Source: Anthoceros angustus
Lineage: Eukaryota; Streptophyta; Anthocerotopsida; Anthocerotales; Anthocerotaceae
Assembly (NCBI GenBank): GCA_010909165.1
Contig: VJWM01000119.1
Span: 372,001 to 436,000 of the forward strand
Reading direction: 5' to 3'
DNA: 64,000 bases
Positions within the stretch are counted from its first letter, which is position 1; the number at the start of each line of letters is the position of its first letter. Made by a program: the position numbers and the translations under genes. Positions 1 through 11,282 of this stretch are shown piece by piece. Below the pieces are notes generated by a model. It searched no databases, was not told the DNA's origin, and worked only from the letters and a program-made list of their open reading frames with translations.

Positions 1-1640
1 TGATTCGCGCGACAGTCCTCATAGCCCAGCACGCGTGAGTTGGGTTGGGAGATCTCTGGTCGTGCTACGCGTTCCAGAGAGCTGGATCTTTACACCGTTC
101 TGACCTTTACGACTCTTTGACGTTGTCACGTCAGGTATCCGAAAACAACGATGGAGGAAGTTGAGGCCAAGTTCGAGCGGATGGTTGCAGAAATTCAACC
201 GCTTTTGCCTCCCCCCGAAGGTAATCTGATGGCTGGTCAGATAGTCTGCCCGTCGAGATGATGCTGTAGGTGAGTACTTGCGCTATAGTGGTCATGGAGT
301 GTGTCCAACTGTTTCCTGCTGTTTGCAGAGCGTTATCCTTTGCGAATGATCAAAGCAATCAACAGCTATCTGTATGGTCAGGCCGGTTGGACGGGGACTC
401 ATGATTTTTTGGATCCTGACAATTCCTGCATAAATATGGTCTTGGACAGGCGACAAGGTAGGCTGCTCATTTTTGTAGTGATGTTCTGCGCTTTAAAGGT
501 GATTTATTGTCCATGTTGCTGGGTTGGATTCATCGCTGAAGGATTTTGTTACTCGAATCCAGGGTTGCCCATAATGCTGGTGCTTGTTTACATTGAGCTG
601 GCCAGGCGGCTGGGACTGCCGATGCGAGAGGTTAGCGTTCGTGTCACCGCCTTATCCTGGGAGGGTCAGTTGTCGGTCTCAGCATCTGCTCTCTTTGCTG
701 TAATCTGAGCTGTAAAGCTAAGCCAGAGGTGGTTCTGCAGGTTAATGTGCCCACGCATTTCATGTGCCGTCCAGTTGGGGAAGGTCTTGAATTTTTGGTG
801 GATGCCCATTCTGAGGGAAAGGTAGTCCTTCAACCTTACCATTAGTCTTTCAATACTTTTCCGCATTCTCGCGAGTGGCGATGGAGTTCCTTTTTTGTCG
901 TTTCAGTCCTTCTAACCTCTTCGTAATTTTGTCTGTTTTCTGTAGATACTTTTCTTGCAAGATGCGGAGGAAAAGCTGTCGAAATGTTTTGGCATTCCGA
1001 TAACTCTGAACCGACACGTCCTGAACCTGAAACGCTCTCATGTTTCAAAGCAATCCGTCCTGACCCGGATTCTGTTCAATTTGAAAAGCATCTACTTCCG
1101 CCGCAAAGATCCTGTAAGGTACGTCTGTCGACTCTATCCTTATTCCGACCATCTCGCTCCACGGTCGTCCTGCTGAAGTTGAGGTTTCTTCTGTGTGTCA
1201 GCCTTGATGCTGGTTTTGCTGGAAGTCTTACTGACCGATGGAGGGGCTTTTGCTTTGCAGCACCCTGTGCATCATCGATTATCTCAAGCTTGTCCGACCA
1301 GGCGTGAGTGACGAGGTAGAGTTCTGTTCCTATCGGATGTGTAAAACGCCTTGTGAAGCTTCGGTATTCTTAGCAGTGGGCTTGATGTGCGCAGGTGAGG
1401 GATTACGGAATTTGCCTGTTTCTTCTCAAACGATTTCCGGAGGCTGTACCATGCCTGGAGCGGTATTTGAAGGTCAGTTACCATGGGTTGTTGGAGCAGT
1501 TTCTGTCCGTACCTGGCTTATCAGCGTTTGTGGCCGGAACTTGAAAAATCCGTGTTCTGTTTGATCTGCAGACATGTCCCCACGCCCAAGACCGTGAGCA
1601 CGTAGAGCGGTTGGTTTTGAGAATGCGTCGAGAAATATGA
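1..1640 (+). CDS. SirB1 / transglutaminase-core2 domain protein with TPR-like C-terminus (5' partial, nine exons)
   Basis: I assembled this gene by splicing. Exons: 1-34, 135-220, 329-457, 563-630, 741-821, 946-1118, 1261-1315, 1395-1472, 1572-1640. Every intron is GT-AG and every phase matches, giving 256 residues ending at TGA 1638-1640; the 5' end lies outside the window. Family landmarks appear in the expected order: a helical start (TVLIAQHAYP), the asparagine-rich FLDPDNSCINMVLDRRQG segment, GLPIMLVLVYIELARRLGLP, VNVPTHFMCRPVGEGLEF with the conserved His, then ILFLQDAEEKLSKCFGIPIT and LFNLKSIYFRRKD, followed by a TPR-like pair (VRDYGICLFLLKRFPEAV, CLERYLK). The SirB1 family (Transglut_core2) is widespread in bacteria and plants and its biochemical role is poorly defined. 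A short alternative exon near 241-269 could not be fitted in frame. I am confident of the family and less so of the exact second splice. Confidence 0.85.
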
Positions 1641-2131
1641 AGTTCCTCCATGCGCGCGAGTGTCGGCACTGTAAAATCTGTACCTATGCAGATGAGCAAT
1701 CGAGTTTGTACCATCTCCCGACCAGTATCATTTGCTTATACTTTTCATTCTGTTTTGACTTCGTGAAGACACATGTTAGCTTTACGGCGCCCTCAGAAGG
1801 AGGGTGAAGCTAACGTGGCGTAGTTGACCAAAGAGGTCTACAATTCTACAGCCGCGAAAGCCAAGCACAAGCTGCTCACTATACTACTCAAAAAATGCAT
1901 CCGCAATCCCGATAACTGCGCAGCACAGCCTTGTTCTAACCTGACCTCATCGTGCAACCCCCTTGGAGCATTTTTGCATGCATGAAGAGGGTGGTGGGAG
2001 CTCGACATCGTACCTGATCACAGCAGTGTCAGAGCCTTCCAGACAGGGAATACCTGAGCATCGATCAAGCCGCTGTCACCAAAGATCGCCCCTGCGGCTC
2101 TACATTCTAAGCATCCGTTCAAAATTTGCAC
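1641..2131. other. 3' flank, no gene recognised
   Basis: This is the intergenic stretch between the convergent SirB1-like gene and the F-box pseudogene. I see no conserved reading frame. The right part (about 2100-2240) is the 3' untranslated region of the F-box gene, because a diverged copy of it recurs at 33968-34090. Confidence 0.5.
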
Positions 2132-3121
2132 CTACCCAGCGCTCGCCAATGATACATGTGGTGTACGTTCAAATAATTGCTGCAGACAGTTGGTTGGTTG
2201 AACATCGATGCTCCTATTTACACTTGCTTCCAGCTGCCGGGTTTTAACCAAGGATCCAAGGAGATGAGAGCTCTCGCTAGCACAATTTTCGTAGGGGCAG
2301 GGGGGAAGCCACTTCCAAGCCGCAGGCTTGCGTCTGCAATCGACAGCCGCGATTTTGTCCAGCTCGTCGTCGATGATGTATAGTTGGCCATCCTGCCCCG
2401 CCACAACCTTCATGCCTCTGATCCGGTGGAAAAATCTCGAGTTATAGAACTCGGAGAACATAGGAGCGGGCATGGCGGCCCCCACCGTCCAGGTCATGCG
2501 CGTGAAATCCAGCACCCAGATCTGCAGGCACAGCCCTCTCTGCCTGGTTTCCCCACCCGCCACGCACAGCAGCCGGCCCCGCCAGTTAATGAGGTTGCAG
2601 GTCACGCTCATCGCTTGCTAGGCCTGACCACGGCCACCCGCCTCCAGGTGGCCCGTCCGGGTGGTAGGCCAGCAGATTGCCTTCCTTTCCGGCACAGTAG
2701 AGCCTGGGGCCGACAAACGCTCCCTCGTACGGGTTGCTGGAGAACTCGCCCTTGGGGAAGGCCGAGGTTGTCAAACTCCACCCCCCTGCGCGTGGAGTCG
2801 AAGACGTAGGAGCGCGCCATAGGGTTGCCCATGTGCGGGGTGACCTGCACCCTCTGCCCTAGGTCTTCCGACGCCTGGTACATGGCGGACAGCAGGACGC
2901 CGCCGCTCGCCGCCACAGGATGCAGGCATGGCGGGAGTCGGAGGTGGTACAAGCGGTCCGGGGCAGGGTCGTAGACGCAGGAGGCGACGGTCGTGTCGGA
3001 GAGCCAGCCTACTACCAACAGCATACAATCCTGCACTCCCGCTCGCGATTCCAGCCGCTCTCACTAGCGGCAGCCGAGCCTGTATCGAGTCCAGAACGTC
3101 GTTAGGTAGCTCGCTCCCCAC
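2132..3121 (-). pseudogene. F-box/kelch-type protein gene, degraded
   Basis: The start at 3121 reads MGSELPNDVLDSIQARLPLV, the first half of an F-box. The sequence then drops the rest of the F-box and shifts frame into CMLLVVGWLSDTTVASCVYD (about 3036), a kelch-like segment conserved in the intact relatives at 37263-38879 and 44357-45613. It shifts again near 2770 (FPKGEFSSNPYEGAFVG) and near 2610 (CNLINWRGRLLCVAGG), ending with the family tail YIIDDELDKIAAVD and WKWLPPCPYE. Intact family members bind SKP1 through the F-box and recruit substrates through C-terminal repeats as part of SCF ubiquitin ligases. At least three frameshifts and a deletion of the F-box second half make a functional product unlikely. 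A good TATA box survives upstream. Confidence 0.8.
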
Positions 3122-3200
3122 ACAATCCTCTGATTATCCATCGGGAACCTCGTTGTTTCCCTGGCTTTGCTCACACCAAGCTAGGTTGATCACACTTCTC

Positions 3201-3207
3201 TTTTATA
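3201..3207 (-). promoter_or_regulatory. TATA box of the F-box pseudogene
   Basis: TATAAAA on the minus strand lies about 80 bp upstream of the F-box start at 3121, a normal plant TATA-to-ATG spacing with a short leader. Confidence 0.5.
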
Positions 3208-3485
3208 CTAGATAGGGTATGCAACCTTTACTACATATAATATATACCTTGGCCTCTACTAAGTAAATCTATTTTTTTTAATAGTGAGTTCCATTTGGTC
3301 TCACTATCTAATTAAAATAATTTTATAAATAAATCCTCCCTTTCTTGGGACCTCCAACTTTTCTCTCTTGGGCGTGTCTCACCTTTTTCTCTTCAATGTG
3401 CAAAAGGTCAAATTAATATATCCTTAAATAATAATTAAATTAAATTAAAAAAAATAGGTTTTAATTTTACCAACATATACATCCA
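3208..3485. other. AT-rich intergenic DNA
   Basis: Runs of A and T with no reading frame. It forms the left flank of the large insertion and ends in CATCCA (3480-3485), which recurs at the other end (33251-33256). Confidence 0.6.
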
Positions 3486-3539
3486 TATGGCATACCAAAG
3501 AGGACAGAGGGGACGGACATTTTTTTTCTTCCGCAAAAC
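3486..3539 (+). repeat. left terminal inverted repeat
   Basis: Begins TATGGCATACCAAAG, followed by GGACAGAGGGGAC, GGACA and an oligo-T tract. It matches the reverse complement of 33199-33250 with a few substitutions and indels. CATCCA precedes it directly. Confidence 0.7.
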
Positions 3540-3675
3540 TTTTGGTGTCCGGTTTGGTAACCCGTAAATGGGGTAGCCCAAAGGGGACGACCAAAGCGCC
3601 ACATCATGTCACCGGATTTTAAAGGGAACTTTAGGGTTTTTTGCGCGCACTCACTCTATGTGTTTTTTCTCCCAT

Positions 3676-3693
3676 GAACAAAAATTTTTGTTC
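3676..3693. repeat. 18-bp perfect palindrome
   Basis: GAACAAAAATTTTTGTTC is its own reverse complement. It lies just inside the left end of the large insertion. Confidence 0.8.
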
Positions 3694-3784
3694 CACGCAA
3701 CGCTCCTATTTAGGGTCCCAGGCCTCATAGGCAAGCCACATGCCCGCTTTTAGGGTTCATGTGCTAAGAGGGTGGAGCAGATGG

Positions 3785-4436
3785 TTTAGGCGGGGGTTTA
3801 GGGCAACCGATTTGGCGGGGGCGCTGCGCCACGCACGGCAGTGGTTGGGGCGGCCAGGCAGTGCATCGACGGGAGGGGCGAGGTCCGAGGCGGGCGGCGA
3901 GGTGCGGCAGCGTGTCCAGCAGTGCAGCACGCAGCGGCGCCTCGGGCGGCGAGGCGGGCGGCGGCGGCGCCTCATTCGGCCGGGCGGCGAGGCAGGCGGG
4001 GCGAGCCCACCGCCACGGACGCATGGGCCGAGGGACGAGGCGGGCAAGGCACGGGGCGGGGCGGGGGTTTCGCGCGGACGGCGGAGAAGGCGGGCGGGGC
4101 GAGGCACGGGGCGAGGAGGGGCCTGCGGTGGCGGCGAGGGACGGAGGCGGGCGGCGGGCGAGGCGGGCGAGGCGGGCGGGCCTGCAATGGGCCGAGGGAC
4201 GGAGGCGGGCGGCGGGCCTTCACTGGGTGACTCGGCCAACTGCAGTAAGGAGAGGCGGGCGAGGCGGGCGAGGCAAGGCGGGCAAGGCGGGGAAGGCCGG
4301 GGAGGCGGAGGAAGGCGGTGCGGGCGCAGGACGCGACGCGGGCAAGGCGGGCGGCGGGCGAGGCGGGCGGCGAGGGACGGAGGCGGGGCGTGGCGAGCCT
4401 GCCGGGCGGCGCGATCGCGAGGGAGGAGGCACCACT
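3785..4436 (+). repeat. G-rich low-complexity block 1
   Basis: Built of GGCGGGC / GAGGCGGGC words in irregular tandem. It starts with a recognisable head (GGGGTTTAGGGCAACCGATT) that recurs at 5241. Long open frames on both strands here come from composition (Arg/Gly/Ala or Pro/Arg/Ala runs) and are not genes. Confidence 0.8.
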
Positions 4437-5240
4437 TAAGCCCTCCCATCCTGCACCAAGCCGCAACTAACCTTGTCCCCATTCCTTCCCGCCCATGGTG
4501 ATGCCGAATTGTTTGATGCTCTTTCTTTGCAAGCGGTGACACGCAGATGGTCGCTGTGCCACCGCAGTATTGTAGGCTTCTGCGGTTGTGGGCGGGATGG
4601 CACCGCCCACCCTCTCCTCCTCACATGCCGCAGCCGCACCGCAGCCACCTGCATGTGGGGCAGCGGGAGGAGGGTTCCACGATCTCCTCCGAGCTCACCC
4701 GATCCTAATATGTGGAGTGAGTTGTTTTACGTGTCTTATGACCCCAAGAAGCCAATGCATCCTTTGTCACGAGGAGCTTGATGCGCTTTGCAAAGATGCG
4801 GAGGACCACAACGACCTCATCCGCCACATAGAGAACTACCCTTGACTTCAAGTTCTTTTCGAGCCGAGGAGCGTGGTCGCAGTATTTGACCGGACTCGAC
4901 TTCCTATCGCGAGAGTGCCTTCCGTGTCGGAAGCGCACTATTTCATGCATACCCATTTTGATGGGTGGCCATTGGGTCCTAACGATCACCGTGAGGCCTC
5001 GCGGTCCAAGCACCCGAGTCACCGGAGGACTTCAAGGCTGGATGGCCAAGTTTCACTCCGACGGCTTGACTCACAGCTACCGGCCTCGACGCTATCGCCT
5101 TCCGGATTTCATCTCAACGCCTTCTACGAATTGGACGACGCCAACCATGTCTTGTGGGAGGAGATGAGCGACCTCTACATCATCGAGGGCGGTGATCATG
5201 GGGTTAGGATCGCTGGTCATGTGCTTTAGGCACCGTGGAG
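4437..5240. repeat. module alpha, copy 1
   Basis: Repeated module with marker words CGAGCTCACCCGATCCTAAT, AGAACTACCCTTGACTTCAA and CGCACTATTTCATGCATACC. Copies 2 and 3 are at 5856-6655 and 7956-8760. Copies differ mostly by short gains or losses in GC-rich words. On the minus strand the stretch 4705-5022 stays open and reads like protein (EKNLKSRVVLYVADEVVVVL), also in copy 2. No family is recognised. Confidence 0.75.
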
Positions 5241-5855
5241 CGGGGGTTTAGGGCAACCGATTTGGCGGGGGCGCTGCGCCACGCACGGCCGGGCGGCGGC
5301 CAGGCAGTGCGGCGGGCGGGAGGGGCGAGGTCCGAGGCGGGCGGCGAGGGACGAGGCGGGCGAGGCAAGGCGGGCGGCAGGCGGGCGAGGCAAGGCGGGC
5401 GTGGCGAGCCCGCCAGACGCCATGTCCTCGCCACTTGCATGTCCTCGCCACTTGCATGTGTGGGCGGGCGGGCGAGCCCAGCCGCGAGGCGGGCGGCGAG
5501 GCAGGCGGGCGGTGGGGGTTTCGCGCGGACGGCGGAGAAGGCGGGCCGCTCGGGCAAGGCACGGGGCGGAGGAGGCGGGCGCGAGGGACGAGGCGGGCGG
5601 GCAAGGCGGGGCGGGCGGGCGGGCGGGCAAGGCGGGCGCGAGGGACGGACGAGGCGGGCCTTCACTGGGTGACGACGGGCGGGCAAGGAGAGGCGGGCGA
5701 GGCGGGCGCGGCGAGGCAAGGCGGGCAAGGCGGGGAAGGCCGGGGAGGCGGAGGAAGGCGGTGCGGGCAGGGACGCGACGCGGGCGGGCGGCGCGCGAGG
5801 CGGGCAAGGCGGGGCGGGCGCGAGGCGGCGCGATCGCGAGGGAGGAGGGGCCACG
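5241..5855 (+). repeat. G-rich low-complexity block 2
   Basis: Same head and GGCGGGC composition as block 1, inserted before the second alpha module. It contains CATGTCCTCGCCACTTGCATG words (about 5420-5457) that also occur in module beta. Confidence 0.8.
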
Positions 5856-6655
5856 AATGCCTCCCATCCTTGCACCAAGCCGCAACTAACCTTGTCCCCA
5901 TTCCTTCCCGCCCATGGTGATGCCGAATTGTTTGATGCTCTTTCTTTGCAACGGCCGACACGCAGATCGCCTGGTGCCACCGCAGTATTATTGTAGGCTT
6001 CTGCGGTTGTGGGCGGATGGCACCGCCCACCCTCCTCCTCACATGCCGCAGCCGCCCACCGCACCATCGCATGTGTGGGCGGGGAGGAGGGTTCCACGAT
6101 CTCCTCCGAGCTCACCCGATCCTAATATGTGGAGTGAGTTGTTTGGTGTCTTATGACCCCAAGAAGCCAATGCATCCTTTGTCACGAGGAGCTTGATGCT
6201 TGCAAAGATGCGGAGGACCACAACGACCTCATCCGCCACATAGAGAACTACCCTTGACTTCAAGTTCTTTTCGAAATGAGGAACGTGGTCGCAGTATTTG
6301 ACCGGACTCGACTTTATCGCGAGTGCCTTCCGGAAGCGCACTATTTCATGCATACCCATTTTGATGGGTGGCCATTGGGTCCTAACGATCACCGTGAGGC
6401 CTCGCGTCCAAGCACCCGAGTCACCGGAGGACTTCGTGGATGGCCAAGTTTCACTCCGACGGCTTGACTCACAGGCTGCACGGCTGGCCTCGACGCTATC
6501 GCCCCCTCCTGGATTTCATCTCGACGTCTTCTACGAATTGGACGCACGCCAACCATGTCTTGTGGGAGGAGATGAACGACCTCTACATCATCGACGACAG
6601 TGATCATGGTGGTTAGGACTGGTGGTCATGTGCTTTACGCACTGTGGAGCAGGGG
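5856..6655. repeat. module alpha, copy 2
   Basis: Second copy of the 4437-5240 module with the same marker words in the same order. It runs directly into module beta at about 6656, which copy 1 does not. Confidence 0.75.
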
Positions 6656-7449
6656 TTTTGATAGGACTTGATGTACGAGGCCTTTACGGTTTAGATTTGT
6701 AGGTGTCTTGGATCCACTTCCACATGTTGACTTGACCGAATTTTGGCGCTTTCGTCATTCGTTTATTCTCACCACTCGGCGGATATACATGCCTCGTTTT
6801 CAACTTGCCTCGGTTCATGCTTGCCGCCGCATCGTGTTCCCTCTTGCATTTTGGCCGCTTTTCCATTCTCCTTCGCCTTGTGAACCCCCGGCTTTTGCCC
6901 CACTTTCCATGTCGTCACACTTGCTTATTATGTCGAACCCATACAGTGCCTTGTTTGATGTGTCTTGGGTCCATGGAACTCACTCCCTCGCCTTTCCTAT
7001 CCATGTCCACCTCTCTACCCGTGCACAAGACACCCGTCGTTGCCAACACGCCTCTGCGGCCCTCGGATGACAAGTGTTACGAAGAGGTTAAGGGCTCTCC
7101 ATGTCCACAGTGCCTTGGTCTTCATTCCACTCCACACCATATCTTTGCGTGGGATCCCCGTCTTTGCAAAGCCTGCGGTCACTTGCTCGTCACAGTGATA
7201 CATGTCCGGAGGTAATTTGTACATTGCAAGCACCTCGTCGCCATGTCCTCGCCACTTGCATGTCCCGCACACATCCTTTGTCGTCAACAAAGAATCGCTG
7301 GTGTTCACATTCACGGCGGTCTTGGCAGCGTTCACTTACCCATCGGCAATGCAATTGGAGGCGGTGCCACCTCGGTGCAACGTTGCGGGCGTCTTGTGGT
7401 CGGGGACATAGTAGTCGTTGTCGTCCTCCTCGTCTACCCCATAGCGGGC
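6656..7449. repeat. module beta, copy 1
   Basis: Starts TTGATAGGACTTGATGTACG and ends CATAGCGGGCGGCCCTACC. Nearly identical to copy 2 (8763-9560) and copy 3 (12009-12820). Minus-strand reading 7015-7335 is open and protein-like (MYKLPPDMYHCDEQVTAGF). No known domain is recognised. Confidence 0.75.
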
Positions 7450-7955
7450 GGCCCTACCGAGGCCGGGCGGCGGCGCCTTACGCTGGCAGGCGCCCTCATT
7501 CGGCGCGGCGGCGCGGCGGGCGGGCGGGCGAGGCGGGCGGGCAAGGCACGGGGCGAGGCGGGGCGAGGCGGGCAGGCGGCCGGGCGGGTGGGGGTTTCGC
7601 GCGGACGGCGGAGAAGGCGGGCAAGGCGGGGAGGCGGGCAAGGCACGGGGCGGAGGAGGGCTGCGGTGGCGGCGGGCAGGCGGGGCGGGCAGGCGGGCGG
7701 GCGTGTGGCGGGCGGGCGGGCGGCAGGCGGGCGAGGCGGGCGAGGCGGCGGGCCTTCACTACAGGTAGACGGCGGCGGCCAGCTGAGCAGGAGGCGGGCG
7801 GGCGGGCGGGCGGGCGGGCAAGCGGGGAAGGCGGGAGGCGGAGGAAGGCGGTGCGGGCGAGGCGGCGGGCGAGGCGGCGGCGGCGGCCGGGCGGGCAGGC
7901 GGGGCGTGGCGAGGCAAGGCGGGCGGCGGGCGAGGCGGGCGGCGGCCAGCGCTCC
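7450..7955 (+). repeat. G-rich low-complexity block 3
   Basis: GGCGGGCGGGC-type irregular tandem repeats with several G-runs in a row, so G-quadruplex formation on this strand is plausible. No gene. Confidence 0.75.
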
Positions 7956-8760
7956 TCCTCCCATCCTTGCACCAAGCTGCAACTAACCTTGTCCCCATTC
8001 CTTCCTGCCCATTGTGATGCCGAATTGTTTGATGCTCTTTTCTTTGCAAACGGCTGACACGCAGATGGTTTAGGCGGGGCGTGGTCGCGGTATTATTGTA
8101 GGCTTGCTGCGGTTGTGGGCGGGATGGCAGGCACCGGCCCACCCTCTCCTCCTCACAGGCCGCATGCCGCACCATCGCATGTGTGGGGCGGCGGTGGAGG
8201 AGGGTTCCACGATCTCCTCCGAGCTCACCCGATCCTAATATGTGGAGTGAGTTGTTTCTGGTCTTATGACCCCAAAGCCAATGCATCCTCGTCGAGGAGC
8301 TTGATGCTGTTATTGCGACATGCGGAGGACCTAGCGACCTCATCGCCACATAGAGAACTACCCTTGGACTTGAAGTTCTTTTCGAGCCGAGGCGTGGTCG
8401 CGGTATTTGGGTGGACTGGACTTCCCTCTGCGAGTGCCTTCCAGTGGGCGCACTATTTCATGCATACCCATTTTGATGGGTGGCCATTGGGTCCTAACGA
8501 TCCTGTGAGGCCTCGCGTCCAAGCACCCGAGTCACCGGAGGACTTCAAATGTGGATGGCCAAGTTTCACTCCGACGGCTTGACTCACAGGCTGCAGTGGC
8601 CTCGGCCTTCTCGCCCCTCCGGATTTCATCTCAACGTCTTCTCTGAATTGGGCCTTGCCAACCATGTCTTGTGGGAGGAGATGAGCGACCTCTACATCAT
8701 CGAGGGCGGTGATCATGGGGTTAGGATCGCTGGTCATGTGCTTTAGGCAAGTGGGCGAGG
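7956..8760. repeat. module alpha, copy 3
   Basis: Third copy of the alpha module with more small deletions than copies 1 and 2. The minus-strand frame that is open in those copies is broken here. Confidence 0.75.
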
Positions 8761-8762
8761 GG

Positions 8763-9560
8763 TTTTGATAGGACTTGATGTCTGAGGCCTTTCTTGTTTA
8801 GATTTGTAGGTGTCTTGGATCCACTTCCCACAGTTTGACTTGACCAATTTTGGCGCTTTCGTCATTCGTTTATTCTCACCACTCGGCGGATATACATGCC
8901 TCGTTTTCAACTTGCCCTCGGTTCATGCTTGCCGCCGCATCGTGTTCCCTCTTGCATTTTGGCCCGCTTTTCCATTCTCCCTTCGCCTTGTGAACCCCCG
9001 GCTTTGACTTTCCATGTCGTCACACTTGCTTATTATGTCGAACCCATACAGTGCCTTGTTTGATGTGTCTTGGGTCCATGGAACTCACTCCCTCGCCTTT
9101 CCTATCCATGTCCACCTCTCTACCCGTGCACATCCCACCCACCACCCACGCCTCTGCGGCCACCTCGGATGACAAGTGTTACGAAGAGGTTAAGGGCTCT
9201 CCATGTCCACAGTGCCTTGGTCTTCATTCCACTCCACACCATATCTTTGCGTGGGATCCCGTCTTTGCAAAGCCTGCGGTCACTTGCTCGTCACAGTGAT
9301 ACATGTCCGGAGGTAATTTGTACATTGCAAGCACCTCGTCGCCATGTCCTCGCCACTTGCATGTCCCGCACACATCCTTTGTCGTCAACAAAGAATCGCT
9401 GGTGTTCACATTCACGGCGGTCTTGGCAGCGTTCACTTACCCATCGGCAATGCAATTGGAGGCGGTGCCACCTCGGTGCAACGTTGCGGGCGTCTTGTGG
9501 TCGGGGACATAGTAGTCGTTGTCGTCCTCCTCGTCTACCCCATAGCGGGCGGCCCTACCG
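8763..9560. repeat. module beta, copy 2
   Basis: Close copy of 6656-7449. It continues into module gamma (CTCCCGACCTCATTTTCCTC) instead of a G-rich block. Confidence 0.75.
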
Positions 9561-10165
9561 GGCCAGCGGCGCTCCTCCTCTGGAAGGCCTCCCGCGAGGC
9601 GTGGCTGCTATGTCATCGTCTCCCGACCTCATTTTCCTCACCACATGCAAGTTCCACACCAACGAAAGTCGCCACTCTGTCCTCATGGTGGGCATGAATC
9701 TTTGCGTGGGATCCCGTCACACTTGCTTATTATGTCGAACCCATACAGTGCCTTGTTTGCTTCGATCGCAGGCGATACATGTCCGGAGGTAATTTGTACA
9801 TTGCAAGCCCGCCAGACGCCATGTCCTCGCCACTTGCATGTCCCGCACACATCCTTTGTCGTCCCATTGGTGTTCACATTCACGGCGGTCTTGGCAGCGT
9901 TCACTTACATCGGCAATGCAATTGGAGGCGGTGCCACCTCGGTGCAACGTTGCGGGCGTCTTGTGGTCGGGGACATAGTAGTCGTTGTCGTCCTCCTCGT
10001 CTACCCCATAGCGGGCGGCCCTACCGGGCCAGCGCTCCTCCTCCGGAAGGCCTCCCGAGGCGTGGCTGCTATGTCATCGTCTCCCGACCTCATTTTCCTC
10101 ACCACATGCAAGTTCCACACCAACGAAAGTCGCCCGGCTCATCCTCATGGTGGGCATGAATCTTT
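9561..10165. repeat. modules gamma - partial beta - gamma
   Basis: Gamma (about 9565-9700), then the right half of beta again (about 9717-10030), then gamma again (about 10030-10165). The junction word ATGGTGGGCATGAATCTTTG occurs in both gamma copies. A clear direct duplication of about 460 bp. Confidence 0.7.
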
Positions 10166-10530
10166 GCGTGCAAGGAATGTATGTGCCAAGGGTTCGTGGT
10201 ATCCAACTCAGGCATCACGGGCTCAACATGTACCTCTTGTCAAGCCCCTTCTCCTTGACCCTCGAGTGCTCGATCCGCTGGCCCACACCCACATCCCCAC
10301 CCACCACCCACGCCTGCTATGTCCGCACGGCTCCGGCGTCCATAGTCTGTGACCCGCAATCGGCAAGCACAATGCATCCAAATCCCTTCACATGACAACG
10401 TATGCACCTTACGATTGTGCAGATGGCCCCGTGTGAAGTTCCTACCGTTCTCTCATGACTGGTTGAGTCCTCCTCCACTAGGTTGTGCTCGCGAAATCGG
10501 ACCGAATCCTGCGGGTGACCAAACTCTCTG
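10166..10530. repeat. module delta, copy 1
   Basis: Marker words AATGTATGTGCCAAGGGTTC, CAATGCATCCAAATCCCTTC and GTGCAGATGGCCCCGTGTGA. Further copies at about 11283-11640, 12957-13318 and 14447-14648. Confidence 0.7.
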
Positions 10531-11282
10531 CCCGCATTTTGGCCCGCCCATTCTCCTTCGCCTTGTGAACCCCCGCCCGGCTTTTGCCTGCCACAAAGGC
10601 CACACTTGCTTATTATGTCGAACCCATACAGCTGCCTTGTTTGATGTGTCTTGGGTCCATGGAACTCACTCCCTCGCCTTTCCTATCCATGTCCACCTCT
10701 ACCCGCTTGCAGACACAACCAAGACCCCCGCTTGCCAACACCGCCTCCGCGACGCACCTCGGATGACAAGTGTTCAAGAGGTTAAGGGCTCTCCATGTCC
10801 ACAGAGTGCACCGGGTCTTCATTCCACTCCCACACCATATCTTTGCGTGGGATCCCCGCCGCAATACAAGCACACGGTCACACCGATGCGCGATACATGT
10901 CCGGAGGTAATTTGTACATTGCAAGCCCGCCAGACGCCATGTCCTCGCCACTTGCATGTCCCGCACACATCCTTTGTCGTCAACAAAGAATCGCTGGTGT
11001 TCACATTCACGACGGCCTTGGCTTGACGCTCACTTACCCCGCTGCAATGCAATTGGAGGAAGCGGTGCCACCTCCGGCAACGCGGGGCGCATCGTGGTCC
11101 GGGACATAGTAGTCGTTGTCGCCCTCCTCGTCTACCCCATAAGCGGCCCTACCAGCGCCCACGCTCCTCCTCCGGAAGGCCTCCGCGGACGTGGCTATGT
11201 CATCGCCTCCCGACCTCATTTTCCTCACCTGCAAGTTCCACACCAACGAAAGTCGCCACTGTCCTCATGGTGGCATGAATGC
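10531..11282. repeat. modules beta (partial) and gamma
   Basis: Beta from its middle (CTTGCTTATTATGTCGAACC) to its end at about 11160, then gamma to about 11285. More diverged than beta copies 1 and 2. Confidence 0.65.

Noticed and set aside
241-269. An additional small exon in the SirB1-type gene
   Set aside because: With the available AG and GT sites it either ends in a stop or breaks phase; joining 220 directly to 329 keeps phase and matches the family.
3740-4542. Open frames of 190-260 codons on both strands in the first G-rich block
   Set aside because: They arise from GGCGGGC composition, overlap on opposite strands, and encode only Arg/Gly/Ala or Pro/Arg/Ala runs.
4886-5167. HWVLTI in the plus-strand frame of module alpha, resembling the His block of Ulp1-type cysteine proteases carried by some plant transposons
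   Set aside because: Only one short motif matches; the following Asp, Gln and Cys blocks are absent and the minus strand of the same bases looks at least as protein-like.
7053-7215. Cys pairs in the plus-strand frame of module beta (CPQC, CKAC) suggesting a zinc finger
   Set aside because: Spacing fits no known finger, the frame is broken in other beta copies and the minus strand is also open.
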